Program-made: the position numbers and the translations under genes
Assembly (NCBI GenBank): GCA_035578155.1
Contig: JAPWDM010000024.1
Location: forward strand, 5,130,461 to 5,194,460
DNA length: 64,000 nt
Source: Brachynemurus nebulosus
Taxonomy: Eukaryota; Arthropoda; Insecta; Neuroptera; Myrmeleontidae
Reading direction: 5' to 3'
Shown here: piece after piece, positions 46,866-58,640 of the stretch
How the letters are laid out: each line of letters starts with the position of its first letter
How positions within the stretch are numbered: the first letter of the stretch is position 1
The notes under the pieces: model-generated
What the model saw: the letters and a program-made list of their open reading frames with translations, nothing else
Told to the model about the DNA's origin: nothing
Databases searched by the model: none

Positions 46866-47283
46866 TAGGGTAGACCGGGGTTAGTTGGGTACAGAGGTAA
46901 GTTGAACATGTAAAAATTACCCCACACAAAAGATATGGTCAAATTACCACACTTAAATAAATCAGTCTTATCCAATTAACCACATTACAGAGGTAAGTTG
47001 AACATATAAAAATTACACCACACAAAAGATATGACAAAATTACGGTTATTTGGATAAGGGTGACTTAAATAAGTTAGGGTAGACCGGGGTTAGTTGGGTA
47101 CAGAGGTAAGTTGAACATGTAAAAATTACCCCACACAAAAGATATGGTCAAATTACCACACTTAAATAAATCAGTCTTATCCAATTAACCACATTACAGA
47201 GGTAAGTTGAACATATAAAAATTACACCACACAAAAGATATGACAAAATTACGGTTATTTGGATAAGGGTGACTTAAATAAGT
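46866..47283. repeat. Tandem duplication, 2 x 209 bp, at the edge of the pogo-type element
   Basis: Units start at 46,866 and 47,075 with TAGGGTAGACCGGGG and appear identical as read. Each unit also contains an internal near-repeat ('cagaggtaagttgaacat' occurs twice). The start matches the terminal sequence at 3,466-3,480, so the terminal region of the transposon has been duplicated. Confidence 0.85.
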
Positions 47284-47348
47284 TACCCTTATCCAATTAA
47301 CCATATTAAAGAAATTTGTATCATTTATAAATAATTTTTTTGAAATAT

Positions 47349-48986
47349 TTATATGGAAATATTATCACAATTAATACATATATATGTATCACTAGTATTA
47401 GGTACACAATTAATATGCGCCCAATTTTTGCACAACTGACATTCAATCCACGTTTCTTTGGGGCTACACTTTGAAAATAGTTCATTGCATATTAAGCAAG
47501 AAATCCTTGGTAATAATATTAAGCAATTACTATTAATACAAATATTAATTTTTTTAGTAACTTTTTTACACTTTTTTTTTATATTTTGTTCTTTCTCTAA
47601 TGTTTTTATTTCTATTGAATCGGTTAAAACACTAGATTTTCTTTTCCTCTTGGTTTGACCCTGTTCTTTTGAAGCAGCCCTTGGGTACGGTCGAACTATT
47701 TCTGGAGAAAATATTGTAGGTGATGATGTTAAAATTTGCGATTCTGGGGGATCAGTTACGAATGACGGAGCGAAATCATCTTGAGTAAAAATATTTTCAT
47801 TATATGGAAATATTCCAGTCTTTTTAAATCCTTTTATGATATTTGTATTAGTTGTAGCTAATGGTAATGAATCTGCTACTATTTTTGGGATATCATATAT
47901 TGTTATTTTTTCACCTGGATTATTTCTTAACCATAAATCTTGTGCAGTTGAAGCATATTTCTTAAATGGTCCATACACAGCCACATCAAGTGGTTGTAAT
48001 TTATGGCTACAATGTGGTGGAAAGGATAACATTACGATCCCATTATCTTTCGCTAAGTTTAAGGTTGGTACATGTAAATGTGAGGAATGATTATCTAATA
48101 AGAGTAATACTGGATTATTAATAGATGGTTTAACGTGTGCGATGAAATGCTGCATGTACATAAAAAATTCTTCATTTGTTACCCAACCGCTAGAATTTCC
48201 TGCACCAATAGAACCTTTTGGTCCATTATTAATAAAATGATTTTTATATTTTTTTCGTGGAAATACGAACATAGGAGGCACTGTATTTCCGTTTGCAGAA
48301 ACAGCACATATTAGTGTGACATTAGTGCCCCGTTCAGCAGAAGTTATGGAGCCAACATTTTTTTTACCTTTGGCAGCAATTATTTTATTAGGTTTTAATA
48401 CAGTACTAATTGAGGTTTCATCAACATTATAAATATTTGATGCGGTAAATTGATATTTATTCTTAACTTCAGCTAATTTTGTGAAAAATGGTTTTACATT
48501 TTGAACATTAAATGATGTCGCTCGTCCGATACTTGTTGCTTCTGGTTTTCTAATTGATAATTCTCGATTCCTTTTTAGAAAACTAGTAAGCCACTCTTTG
48601 CCAGCTATTTTATTAATTTTCCATATTTCAGGCATTTTAATATTAAATTTTTCAGCACACTCATAAGCAAGCTGGCGAACATTTTTCGGAGTCAATCCAT
48701 AAAATATCGAAGCCATTTGTAGTAAATAATCTTTTAATGCAATTTCCTGGTCCTTAGAAAATACTTGTCTAGGTTTTTTATAACCAATTGTCGGTAAATC
48801 TTGCGTTTCCTTATTTTTATATGCTTTTAACTTAATTATATAACGTGATAGTGTCGTACGTTTAATATTAAATTCCTTTGAAGCAGCATTGATACTTCGG
48901 TTTCCAGAAATTATTGTTCTTGCGGCATCATTAAATGTTTCGATAGATATAAAACCTCTTTCAGTTTTACGTTTATAATTTCTCAT
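47349..48986 (-). CDS. pogo/Tigger-type transposase with C-terminal PHD-like finger
   Basis: An intact 545-residue frame. Residues 14-52 form a Psq/CENP-B-like helix-turn-helix (AASKEFNIKRTTLSRYI). A second CENP-B-type HTH covers roughly 75-150. The DDE_1 catalytic core has D189 (YNVDETSI), D298 (LLLDNHSSH) and D334 (LQPLDVAVYGPFK), giving D-109-D-35-D. Residues 443-477 are a basic K/R stretch, a likely nuclear signal. Residues 497-540 carry C497, C500, C516, C519, H524, C527, C537 and C540, a PHD/RING-like zinc finger of the kind fused to many insect jerky/Tigger-like proteins. The left side has the duplicated terminus at 46,866. No matching inverted end is seen beyond 48,986, so it is probably immobile despite the intact gene. 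A domesticated gene is the alternative. Confidence 0.92.
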   Translation of the reverse strand: MRNYKRKTERGFISIETFNDAARTIISGNRSINAASKEFNIKRTTLSRYIIKLKAYKNKETQDLPTIGYKKPRQVFSKDQEIALKDYLLQMASIFYGLTPKNVRQLAYECAEKFNIKMPEIWKINKIAGKEWLTSFLKRNRELSIRKPEATSIGRATSFNVQNVKPFFTKLAEVKNKYQFTASNIYNVDETSISTVLKPNKIIAAKGKKNVGSITSAERGTNVTLICAVSANGNTVPPMFVFPRKKYKNHFINNGPKGSIGAGNSSGWVTNEEFFMYMQHFIAHVKPSINNPVLLLLDNHSSHLHVPTLNLAKDNGIVMLSFPPHCSHKLQPLDVAVYGPFKKYASTAQDLWLRNNPGEKITIYDIPKIVADSLPLATTNTNIIKGFKKTGIFPYNENIFTQDDFAPSFVTDPPESQILTSSPTIFSPEIVRPYPRAASKEQGQTKRKRKSSVLTDSIEIKTLEKEQNIKKKCKKVTKKINICINSNCLILLPRISCLICNELFSKCSPKETWIECQLCKNWAHINCVPNTSDTYICINCDNISI

Positions 48987-49177
48987 ATCTAATAGAAATA
49001 AAAAACAAATATATAATAAAAGAAAATCTTAATCATAGTTTTGTTAATGAAAAAATTTTACTTACTTGTTATTTGTAAATGATACAAATTGATAATTGAA
49101 ACTGATGTATTTTGTTAAGATAAATCTATTAATGTTTTATATTAAAAATTTATATATTTGAAGAACTATATATACTT
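48987..49177. other. AT-rich 5' flank of the transposase gene
   Basis: Would contain the promoter on the minus strand. No TATA box stands out from the general AT background. The boundary with the rDNA spacer is not visible. Confidence 0.3.
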
Positions 49178-49208
49178 TGTACACTCATTTTTGTAAAATG
49201 AGTGTACA
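49178..49208. repeat. Perfect hairpin, 14-bp arms and 3-nt loop
   Basis: TGTACACTCATTTT and its complement flank TGT. It lies between the pogo-type gene and the inverted-repeat unit at 49,229. Confidence 0.9.
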
Positions 49209-49228
49209 TTATAATATATAAAATAGCA

Positions 49229-49675
49229 TTGTGAAATAAAAGCACATAATATATGAAGGTATATGCACTTAAACTTTGTAATTAAACAATTACGGTCACA
49301 TACAAAAAGTAGTCACAAACGCCACAAGCTTCACAAACACAAATCGTTCACATTTTTATATGTAAAATTTATAATTTTGAAGAAAATTTCAATTTTTGTA
49401 AAATTAATATATATTAAAACCACTTTTTAAGTAATAGTTTAAAAAAATAGAAACAAGTTCGCATTTACATGTATTTTGTTAAAAGTAACACAATTCGTTC
49501 ACTTTTATTATATATAAAATTTATAGTTTTAGAAAAAATTACAAATTTTTTTAAAATTAATAATGGTTGTAACCACTTGTAAGAATAATTGAAAAAAATA
49601 ATAAAAACAAGTTCACAAAAAACAATGTTTAAGTGCATATAACAACACATATTATGTGCTTTAACTTCACGACGC
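49229..49675. repeat. Inverted-repeat element of 445 bp in the spacer region
   Basis: The ends 49,232-49,277 and 49,623-49,672 are near-complementary, sharing AAAGCACATAATAT and ATATGCACTTAAAC. Inside, two diverged direct repeats (about 49,335-49,465 and 49,485-49,615) share 'cgttcac' and 'aaaatttata'. Confidence 0.65.
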
Positions 49676-49689
49676 TGTATCGTACACTA

Positions 49690-50029
49690 AACTTTTTATG
49701 TTTCCTATCATTTAATATATTCTGGTTTATAAAAAAAGGGGGAAACATCACAAACACATACGTGTTACTAAACATATATGTGATATATGTGGGATGTTAT
49801 TATGTATATGTTTTAATATTTAAAGAAGGGTGCGACTCCAACATATTTTACTGAATATATATATGTAAAACTTTTTATGTTTCCTATCATTTAATATATT
49901 CTGGTTTATAAAAAAGAGGGAAACATCACAAACACATACATGTTACTAAACATATATATGATATATGTGGTATGTTATTATGTATATGTTTTAATATTTA
50001 AACAAGGGTGCCACCCCAACACATCTTAC

Positions 50030-50034
<5 letters not shown>
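49690..50034. repeat. Tandem duplication, 2 x about 172 bp
   Basis: Two units beginning 'aaactttttatgtttcctat' (about 49,690 and 49,867) are nearly identical. The second runs into (TA)n. Confidence 0.85.

Positions 50035-50112
<78 letters not shown>
50033..50112. repeat. (TA)n microsatellite in the rDNA spacer
   Basis: About 80 bp of alternating TA. Confidence 0.95.
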
Positions 50113-50119
<7 letters not shown>

Positions 50120-50246
50120 ATATGTGTTATGTATATGTAGTTAAAATACAAATATTGATTTTTATTTTTCTTACGTATTTAGAAAGGTTTTTTATATGAT
50201 ATTGTATGTATACAGTATTGAAATATACAGTATTGAAATGGCTTTT

Positions 50247-51233
50247 TATCTTATGATAATGTATGAAAAATGTAGATTTAAAATACTAATGGAAGTAAAA
50301 TATTTTAATACGTTAACAAAAGTCAGGTGAATGTATAATATTTTAACCAAAAGTAAGTTAAAGTATTGAAATATTGGTATATGTGAATGTTTTATTATGA
50401 TTTTTCTAACTATTCATAAAAGTTGATAAAACGTACACCATAAATAACAAATTATAAATTTACTCTTAAACTATTATTTTTACATAAAAAATACTTATCC
50501 ACATTTGTTTATTTTAAGAAAATACATCATAATTTTAAAAAAAGTTTTAATATTTATGAATTTTTAATAGTTTTGTATCTTATGATAATGTATGAAAAAT
50601 GTAGATTTAAAATACTAATGGAAGTAAAATATTTTAATACGTTAACAAAAGTCAGGTGAATGTATAATATTTTAACCAAAAGTAAGTTAAAGTATTGAAA
50701 TATTGGTATATGTGAATGTTTTGTTATGATTTTTCTAACTATTCATAAAAGTTGATAAAACGTACACCATAAATAACAAATTATAAATTTACTCTTAAAC
50801 TATTATTTTTACATAAAAAATACTTATCCACATTTGTTTATTTTAAGAAAATACATCATAATTTTAAAAAAAGTTTTAATATTTATGAATTTTTAATAGT
50901 TTTGTATCTTATGATAATGTATGAAAAATGTAGATTTAAAATACTAATGGAAGTAAAATATTTTAATACGTTAACAAAAGTCAGGTGAATGTATAATATT
51001 TTAACCAAAAGTAAGTTAAAGTATTGAAATATTGGTATATGTGAATGTTTTATTATGATTTTTCTAACTATTCATAAAAGTTGATAAAACGTACACCATA
51101 AATAACAAATTATAAATTTACTCTTAAACTATTATTTTTACATAAAAAATACTTATCCACATTTGTTTATTTTAAGAAAATACATCATAATTTTAAAAAA
51201 AGTTTTAATATTTATGAATTTTTAATAGTTTTG
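50247..51233 (+). repeat. rDNA intergenic-spacer subrepeats, 3 x 329 bp
   Basis: Units start at 50,247, 50,576 and 50,905 with TATCTTATGATAATG. They appear identical except for single-base differences (for example 'tgttttattatg' against 'tgttttgttatg'). A partial fourth start is at 51,234. Position 1.2 kb upstream of 18S and tandem homogeneity fit IGS enhancer or spacer-promoter repeats. Confidence 0.85.
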
Positions 51234-52479
51234 TATCATTTACTATTAATATGTAAAAATTTTTTCTAAGTTCAAATATACATTGATTTTGTATGTAAGC
51301 GATGTTGTTGCAGTCATCTGACTTATATTGAGTACAAACATCGTCTTACGATGTGTGTTGTTACTGTACTATGTTTTATGTGTCTATATAAAAATCAAAA
51401 AAACTGAAAAAAAAATGAAAAATTTTAAAAAAAATTCTTATATTTTAATATAAACTTTAAAAAACTTCATTAATAATTATATATTTTATAGTTTTTATCA
51501 TTTTTATAACAAATTAAAACAAAAAAATATAAAAAAAAAGTAAAATTTACCACGCTGCAAAATCCAAAACTTATATATGATGATGGTACCTTTTTAAATA
51601 TCGATGTGTGTAGTTGACTTAAACATTATGAACGGTTCGGTCAAAGTATATATAGCTATTATGTATGTGTGTAAGAGCATTACATTAATAGTTTTATTTT
51701 GACTAAGTTCTGTTCTTTTGAAAATATTATTTTTTATTTAAGATGATATTTTCAAATAATTTTAATTTACTATAGTAACATCGTAAAGGTACTTCGTCGA
51801 AAAATTATGAAAATATATAAAGTAAGTGTTTTGGTATTAAAAAAAATATGTGTTTTTATTTATTAAAAATTTTTATGATTTTTATTAATAATTCACATAT
51901 ATTTTTATTAACCCAAAACCATTTATATATAATTTTTATAATTTTTTAATATTATCCTATATTATGTCAAAGCAAGTCCATGGGCTATAGGTGTTAAGCC
52001 TTAGGCTCTTATGTGGACAAACAATTTTATAAAATAAATTTTTTAATAAATTTATAATGCAGAAACTCACTACATACCAAGCGCGAATGAAGTGTGTTAT
52101 TCGAACGTTAAATAAATATATATTTTATATATTTAAAAATTGTCGCATACAATCTAGCGAAGAGTTATGAGCAAATGTTTGAATTATTTCAATAAAACTA
52201 TATTACTTAAAATATATGGTAATAGTTTTTATTCAAATATGAATATTTTCAAAAAAGAATTTTTTTATTTTTTTAAATATTAAAAATTTTAGAAAATATT
52301 TTTTATATAAAAAGTAACAAAAGAAATAAATTTATTTTTATTTCAATTTTTGTTATAATTTTTATATGTTTATATCAGTTTATGAAGAAATTTCATACTG
52401 ATTAATAAATGAAAAACTTTTTAAAATATTTCTTTTTTTTTTAAATTGGAATAATTTTATTAAGTTTGGAACATACAGT
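51234..52479 (+). promoter_or_regulatory. rDNA promoter region and external transcribed spacer
   Basis: Between the last subrepeat and 18S. RNA polymerase I initiation must lie here or in the repeats. Pol I promoters are not recognisable across taxa, so I cannot mark the start. 51,590-51,680 is the least AT-simple stretch. No gene is seen. Confidence 0.5.
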
Positions 52480-52740
52480 TCCCTGGTTGATCCTGCCAGT
52501 AGTCATATGCTTGTCTCAAAGATTAAGCCATGCATGTCTCAGTACAAGCCATATTAAGGTGAAACCGCGAAAGGCTCATTATATCAGTTATGGTTCCTTA
52601 GATCGTACATACATTTACTTGGATAACTGTGGTAATTCTAGAGCTAATACATGCAAACAGAGTTCCGACCAGAGATGGAAGGAATGCTTTTATTAGATCA
52701 AAACCAATCGATGTTAACATATTTTTATAATATATTTTAT
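52480..52740 (+). rRNA. 18S rRNA, 5' segment (before the insertion)
   Basis: It begins with the universal CCTGGTTGATCCTGCCAGTA and runs through GTCTCAAAGATTAAGCCATG, GTGAAACCGCGAAAGGCTC and CTAGAGCTAATACATGCAAA to TTATTAGATCAAAACCAATCG. It then enters the V2 stem (CGATG...CATAT). After TATTTTAT (52,733-52,740) the sequence leaves 18S. The open frame over this segment is not a gene. Confidence 0.93.
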
Positions 52741-53344
52741 GTTTTTAGGGTTATGACCTCTGAGTAACCCTTATCGTTTCACAAAAATACTATTCTAATG
52801 TGTGGCCAACTTGCATTTCTGTTTGCTGAACTCAGCTCCCCAACTTTTTGGAGTAAAGGGGATATTTTTCTTAATTACAAAAATAAAAAATTTAAGACAT
52901 TAATTTTGGACCTAACTGCTAATTGTTTAATAATCGAACGTATAGAATTAGAAATTAATTAGATTTTTTTCTTAATTGCTAATTTTTTTTTATCTTTCTT
53001 GTTAGCAGTAAGGTATAAATAAAAAAAATATAATTGACGCCTATACTATTAGGTACATGATTATTACTGTGTCGTTTATGGATATTTAAATGATTTTAAT
53101 ATTACCTACATATTAAATTACCTAAATGATTTTAATATTACCTACATATTAACAGTAAATTACTATCAAAAAAATGCAAACTTTAACAATATTTTTTAAA
53201 TTCATTCAAATTCAATTTAATTGCGATTAATTTTGCTATTTAAATATATTAGTTTTTGACATTTGACGTTTTGAATTTTACTTAAAATATACATACGTAA
53301 TTTACACATGCTACCTATATATATAGTGAGTATACTCTATTTTG

Positions 53345-54075
53345 AAAGTGTCACACCATAGAACACTAGAAGCCAACTAACATAAAAAAAGTGAAATTCG
53401 CTTGGAGTCATTTGTAAGCCAGTCACAGCTTAAGGCATTAGTCCGTCAGTAGTCGTCGTCGAGTCAACACACCATTATATTAACAATATACCCATTGTTA
53501 GTTGAGCACGTTGAACAGCTCTCTCTGGTAATACGTGTGATGTGATTGTATGCGTGTATACACATACTACTACAAAAAACCAAACTAATACACTGCAAAC
53601 AGTGTGTATGTACACAAACAGACTACGTCACAAACTCATTACAAGTGGAACAGAGGCAAAGCCAATCTAGTTTGTCCCCTTGTATCACACAGTATATAAT
53701 ACATGATAGGTACCTACAACATATGTACATAAAGCTACGGATACACGAGACATCAAAATAACGCGACACATCTAAATTAGCATTATTGTGTGCAATGTTT
53801 ACACTATAGAACACTAGAAGCAAACTAATATCAAAAAAGTTTAGTTCGCTTGGAGTCATTTGTTGGTCTGTCACAGCTTAAGGCATTTAGTCAGTCGGTG
53901 TCGGTCATCGAATCCACTACGATTGTTATGTATTGTAAGACCATTGTTACTTGACCTGCACGTTGCTCTGTCCGATAATACGTGTTTTGTAATTGTGTGT
54001 GTAAATACTCACACAGAAGCAAACATCAAGCCTAAACCACTACAAACAGTTTGTACTTACACAGCATAGTGATGC
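53345..54075. repeat. Imperfect direct duplication inside the 18S insertion
   Basis: About 280 bp starting 'tagaacactagaag(c)' near 53,360 recurs from about 53,810, with 'ttcgcttggagtcatttgt', 'cacagcttaaggcatt' and 'aatacgtgt' in the same order and about 75-80% similar by eye. No frame is conserved. Confidence 0.7.
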
Positions 54076-54165
54076 GAAGTGGAGGAGATTTTACGTCACC
54101 TTTCTGCTACAGTCGGAATACTAACTATCATATAGTAGTTTGGCCCGTTGGTTTACACGTTCAAG

Positions 54166-54622
54166 TAAAGCGGGTTCTACACGATGCTACGAACGTTCCT
54201 TCCAACATTCGATCGAACGTTTGAGGCAGTTAAGTTCGATAGTTGGTGCGACGAATGTATCTGCTACACGGTGAATCGAATGTTTGATCCAATACGAATG
54301 ATGATGTGTTGGTACTCAGTGGACGATGTTATCTGTCTGATGTTATCTCTAATGTTATACACTGATGTTGTCTCTCTTCACATGAACGAGCGTGCAGCTG
54401 CTGAGTCGAACCAACCAACGAACCAACATTGACCTTCAAACGTTCGAAGCACCCCTTTGACTCGGTGCAAAAATACCGACATCGAACGGGACACGACCAA
54501 ATGCGAACATTTGACGCTCGACATTGGACACTCGTAGGTTCGAACAACGGCTACACGATGCTATGAACCATCCAACGTCGAATGTTGGAAGGTGTTCGTA
54601 GCATCGTGTAGCAGCGGCTTAA
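54166..54622. mobile_element. Harbinger-like MITE inside the 18S insertion
   Basis: The element at 54,169-54,619 is flanked by TAA on both sides. Termini AGCGGGTTCTACACG and AGCCGCTGCTACACG are in inverted orientation. It is the same family as 16,195-16,728 and 37,203-37,492, and inverted relative to 16,195. Confidence 0.8.
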
Positions 54623-55434
54623 ATTTGCAGTCTAGATCAGGCTAGAACAGTTGTATACACTCGAGTTGCTAGACTTCTCTAGCAAATATTTGAGGTTGTT
54701 TACACAGTAGTGTCACACATGGCGAATAGAATAGTGTCAGACATTTCACACAACACCTGATTTAGATTATAATTTAACATTTCTAAATCGTATTTTGTAT
54801 TGCCATATTCTATTTTGAATTGAAAACTAATATTTTTATAAATGTTGCTGCAAGACGGCAGTTTCGTACTGAAAATAATTTATTTCATTTTTTGCTATAG
54901 TGTAAATCCAACTTGTAAAATTTTATTGCGTTTACTTTTTTCTTAGAGTTGTAATATAATATTATCTCTGTATTATCTTTTGGATGCGTCTCACAATTTA
55001 GGATTACCTTGTTGGTAGTATCTTAAATCAACTTTTCTGTCCTTTTGTAAAAAAAAAAAAACTTCTACACCTAAAGCGTGTCGTGTGTCCGTACCTTTAT
55101 AATCTTTTTAAAATAAATTATTTTTTTTTTTGTCAAAAGATTCTTATAACATAACCTATTTGTACGACTTAACGTTTATGTAAAAAAAAACAATATGTTT
55201 TCATCCAAATCATTTTAATATTTGCGACGATTTGAATTTTTACACAAAATTTCGAATGCGAAAGGAATTTTTATTTTGGAAAAAATTCGCCCACGAATAC
55301 AACACAAAACGAACTGGTATGCTGTTTTTTAAATAATAATTATTTCAACTAAGCAGTAATGTATCTTTTTTTTAGGAATAGTACATTATCTTCAGAAATA
55401 ATGTTTTTTTTAAGGAGGAGTTTTCAAAGCTACT

Positions 55435-55640
55435 AGTAGCAAAGTAGTGAAATTAGTGTCACACAAAATTGCTTTGTTGCGTGAAGAATTCATTAAATTT
55501 CCAACAACTGATGTCGAAAAGGCGCAAGTTAAAGAAAATTTTTATAACATTACGCGGTTTCCGAGAGTGTTTGCTGCTTTAGATTGTACACAGTACACAC
55601 GTTCGGATACAGTCGCCAGGTACGAGTAAATTGTAGAGCA
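55435..55640 (+). pseudogene. PIF/Harbinger (HARBI1-like) transposase fragment
   Basis: About 60 codons. The segment FYNITRFPRVFAALDCTQYT matches the first catalytic block of Harbinger nucleases, where FPxVxxAIDCTHI contains the first acidic residue. The preceding EEFIKFP is the usual upstream helix. The frame stops at 55,629 and nothing further is recognisable, so it is a relic. Fragment and MITE occur within 1 kb in the same insertion. Confidence 0.7.
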
Positions 55641-55739
55641 CGTCAACTGTAATTTCGATGTTTGCCGGAAATAAATAATTTCGCAAATATGAACGGCCAA
55701 AAGGAATTGGAACTGTCATTTGCTCATACGTATTTCTTA

Positions 55740-58640
55740 CAAGTAAAGGGCCCGAGGCCGGACCTATCGATTTTGATGAAACTTAGATATGTTGTAGAAC
55801 ACTAAAAAATAAGCGACACGTATTTTTTTTTATCGGCGGAAAAACGGCTTGAAGGGATGAAATCGCCCTCCAAAAATTGGGGTAAAAATTTAATTTTTTA
55901 AATATCTCGAAAACAGTAAGAGATAGAGCAAAAGTTTAAATTGGCAGTATTGCTCTTTTTTAAAGAGCTATTTATTGGTATGCAATTCGTTCAAATTGTG
56001 TCAAGAGGGGTGGCTGGGGGTTAAAATTTAGGGGTTAATTTTGCAAAAAGGGGATAAAATTAAACAATATAAAAATTCTGTTTACAGATTTGAAATCTAC
56101 GTCAGAAAATCTAATTGACCTATTTTTGCTCAATGTCCTAATATTAAGTCTAGGGGTAGTTAACTAGGGAGTGACTGTGTCGAATAGTCGTACTACTTGT
56201 GTAGTTTAAGAAGTTCTTCTTCATGGAAAATAGTTTAAGACATTTGAAATAACGTAGAAATGAAATTTTCGATTTCAAAATTCAGTTTGAGCAACATTGG
56301 AGAGGGGGTGAGTCACCCTCTTAAATTACATATTAGTTACATACACTCATTTTTAATAATAATACATACACGGTTACATATACAGGCTGGAAATAGATTT
56401 ATCGAACGTGGGGCAAGTATGGTGAGAAATTTTTCTCAGGATCAATGTGATCTCTGACACTTTTTGATCAATAATATTTCATTTTTAAATCGCGTTACCA
56501 TGGATCTGCAATATTTTTGTGTTTGTCAGATTAAATACCCCTGTCGCAGCATCTGCATAACATAGCGAATTTCCAAATTTTGGGGACTGGCGGATCTCAT
56601 CTAAGAACTGTACCTATTTAAAATAGTTTAGCTTTCTAAGAGTAAAAGATTTTTTAAAATCGGCTGGGTAATTAGTTTTGATATTTTTGGGACCCAAGAA
56701 CCCGAACGGACTTTGTGCAGCATAGTTGTATCCATCTAAAATAATTTAGTTCTCTAACAGTGAAAAAATTTTCAAAATCGGTCGGTTAGTTTATTTTTTA
56801 CAATAATGGGAACAGTAAACCCTGGCGGAAATCATACAACATAACCTTTATTCATCTAAAATAATTTTAGTAAAAAGTTTATCCTAACAGTAAAAAACGG
56901 GTCCTAGGGATCTCATATAACTTATGGTAGTCCGTAAGGTTCTTGTGGACATCATTTAATTACTTAATGAATTCAAATACTTTAACTTACTAACGGTGAA
57001 AAAATTTTCAAAATTTTCGACATTCGCTAAAAAAATCATTGAAAAATATTTGATATGTTTCGATCAATTAATGGTCAACATCAGCAAATAAAAGTTACTC
57101 AAATCGAAGAAAAGAATGAGTTATTTGTCCGTAGAAATTAAAATACAAATTCTGAAAACGAGCAAAGAAATATTGAAAAAACTAGATCGGCAAAACATTC
57201 TGACAAATAACACTACCCAACTAATACTTGCCAATTTGAATGAAACTTAACATACTTATTAAACAGCGAAAAATATTAAATACGTGTTTTTTTATTTCGG
57301 CTAAATACGCTTTTTAGGGGTAGAAAACATCATTCAACCTCTGTAGATGAAAACAGTTATAGCTAGATATTTTTGAAACGACATATTTTCTGAAAAAAGG
57401 GCTGAGTACCAAATTTGTAGAATTTGAAGCGATGCACTTGATAGTGACCCTGAAATCGATTTTCAAGGTCAGTTGAAAATGATTAGCCATTGCCGAACTT
57501 TGACCATATCCTGTACCTATAAGCAGTAATTTCATGTATTGACTCAATCTATCTTCAAAGTTGATTTATAGAAAAAATTAGAAGAAAACATTTTTGTAAG
57601 TAATTTTAGAAGTAAAGTTAAGAAAAGATTTAATATCACTCTAATTGTAAGTTAAACATTAACTTTATGTTATATTAGAAATTTTCAAAATTTTTTAAAA
57701 TTTTTATTGCTACTCTATAGTTATCATATTAGGAATTCAATTGAACATATGATTAACTATTATTTTTCCGATTGCGATTGAGCAAGTATTTTTCAAAATT
57801 ACTTCTTGATCACTTATTTTCTATCTTGCATGTGAAATTCGTTCGAATATACTTTGAACCATTTAGGGGTGAAAAGTAAGCTACTCCTTTTGAAAAATAT
57901 TAAATGATTTTCAAATGACTTTGGAAATTGACCTCAAGGTCAACTTCAAAGTCATCATCAAGTGCATCACTTTGAACTCTATAACTTTGGTCCTAAGCAC
58001 TTTTTTCAGAAAATATATCGTACCATAATCCACTTCTATGTTGATTCCTGGTCTCTTTTCCTGCGTTTCTAATATTTATGTCAATAAAAAATGTGCTACC
58101 GTAGACAAGGATGAATAGGTACGCATTCAGACTTCACACCGTATTTTTTTGTATTTATTTTATGAGCACCTAATCTTTAATATATTAAAAATTTACGCGA
58201 AGATGGTCACTTTATCAGCAGTATCCAAAAAAATTTAAAAATATTGGTGGTTTTTGAAAAATTAACAAAAATCGTATAATTTCTTCTCTATGAAAAATTG
58301 GGATCAAAAGAGACGAGAAAAGAGTAAATGGGGACAACCCGTAGGGTCGACCAAAATAACGGACCCGATTTTTTTCATCTGACACAGTCGCCATTTAAGA
58401 AGTGAAATTACCCCTCAAAATTAGGGTAAAATTTCAATTTTGCTAGATTACTTGAAAACTGCGGCAGATAAAGAAAAATTTTAAATTGATACAACACTTC
58501 ATTTTTAGAGAGCTTTCTACTGATATATACAAAGCCAGAGTCGGACCTACTAGAGGGGCTATTTTGGTAAATTTGGGGGTAAAAAAAGTTGTATAAGCGT
58601 TTTTCCTAACATCTAAAACAAAAACAAGAGCCTTATCACC
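55740..58640. repeat. Non-coding dispersed repeat mosaic inside the 18S insertion
   Basis: Motifs such as 'ctcgaaaac(a)gtaagagatag', 'ggggtaaaa(a)tttaa' and 'cggacct' occur at 55,750-56,030 and, diverged, at 58,310-58,590. The same family is at 20,190-20,480. A piece of the 101-bp tandem unit is at 56,534-56,573. Long A/T tracts fill the rest. No gene is seen. Confidence 0.5.

Noticed and set aside
50247..51233. CRISPR-like array
   Set aside because: The 329-bp units are contiguous with no spacers, in a eukaryotic rDNA spacer.
52466..52696. 76-codon frame over the start of 18S, and other frames over rRNA (59,221-61,115; 61,845-62,054; 63,716-63,916)
   Set aside because: The underlying sequence is conserved rRNA, so the frames are shadows.
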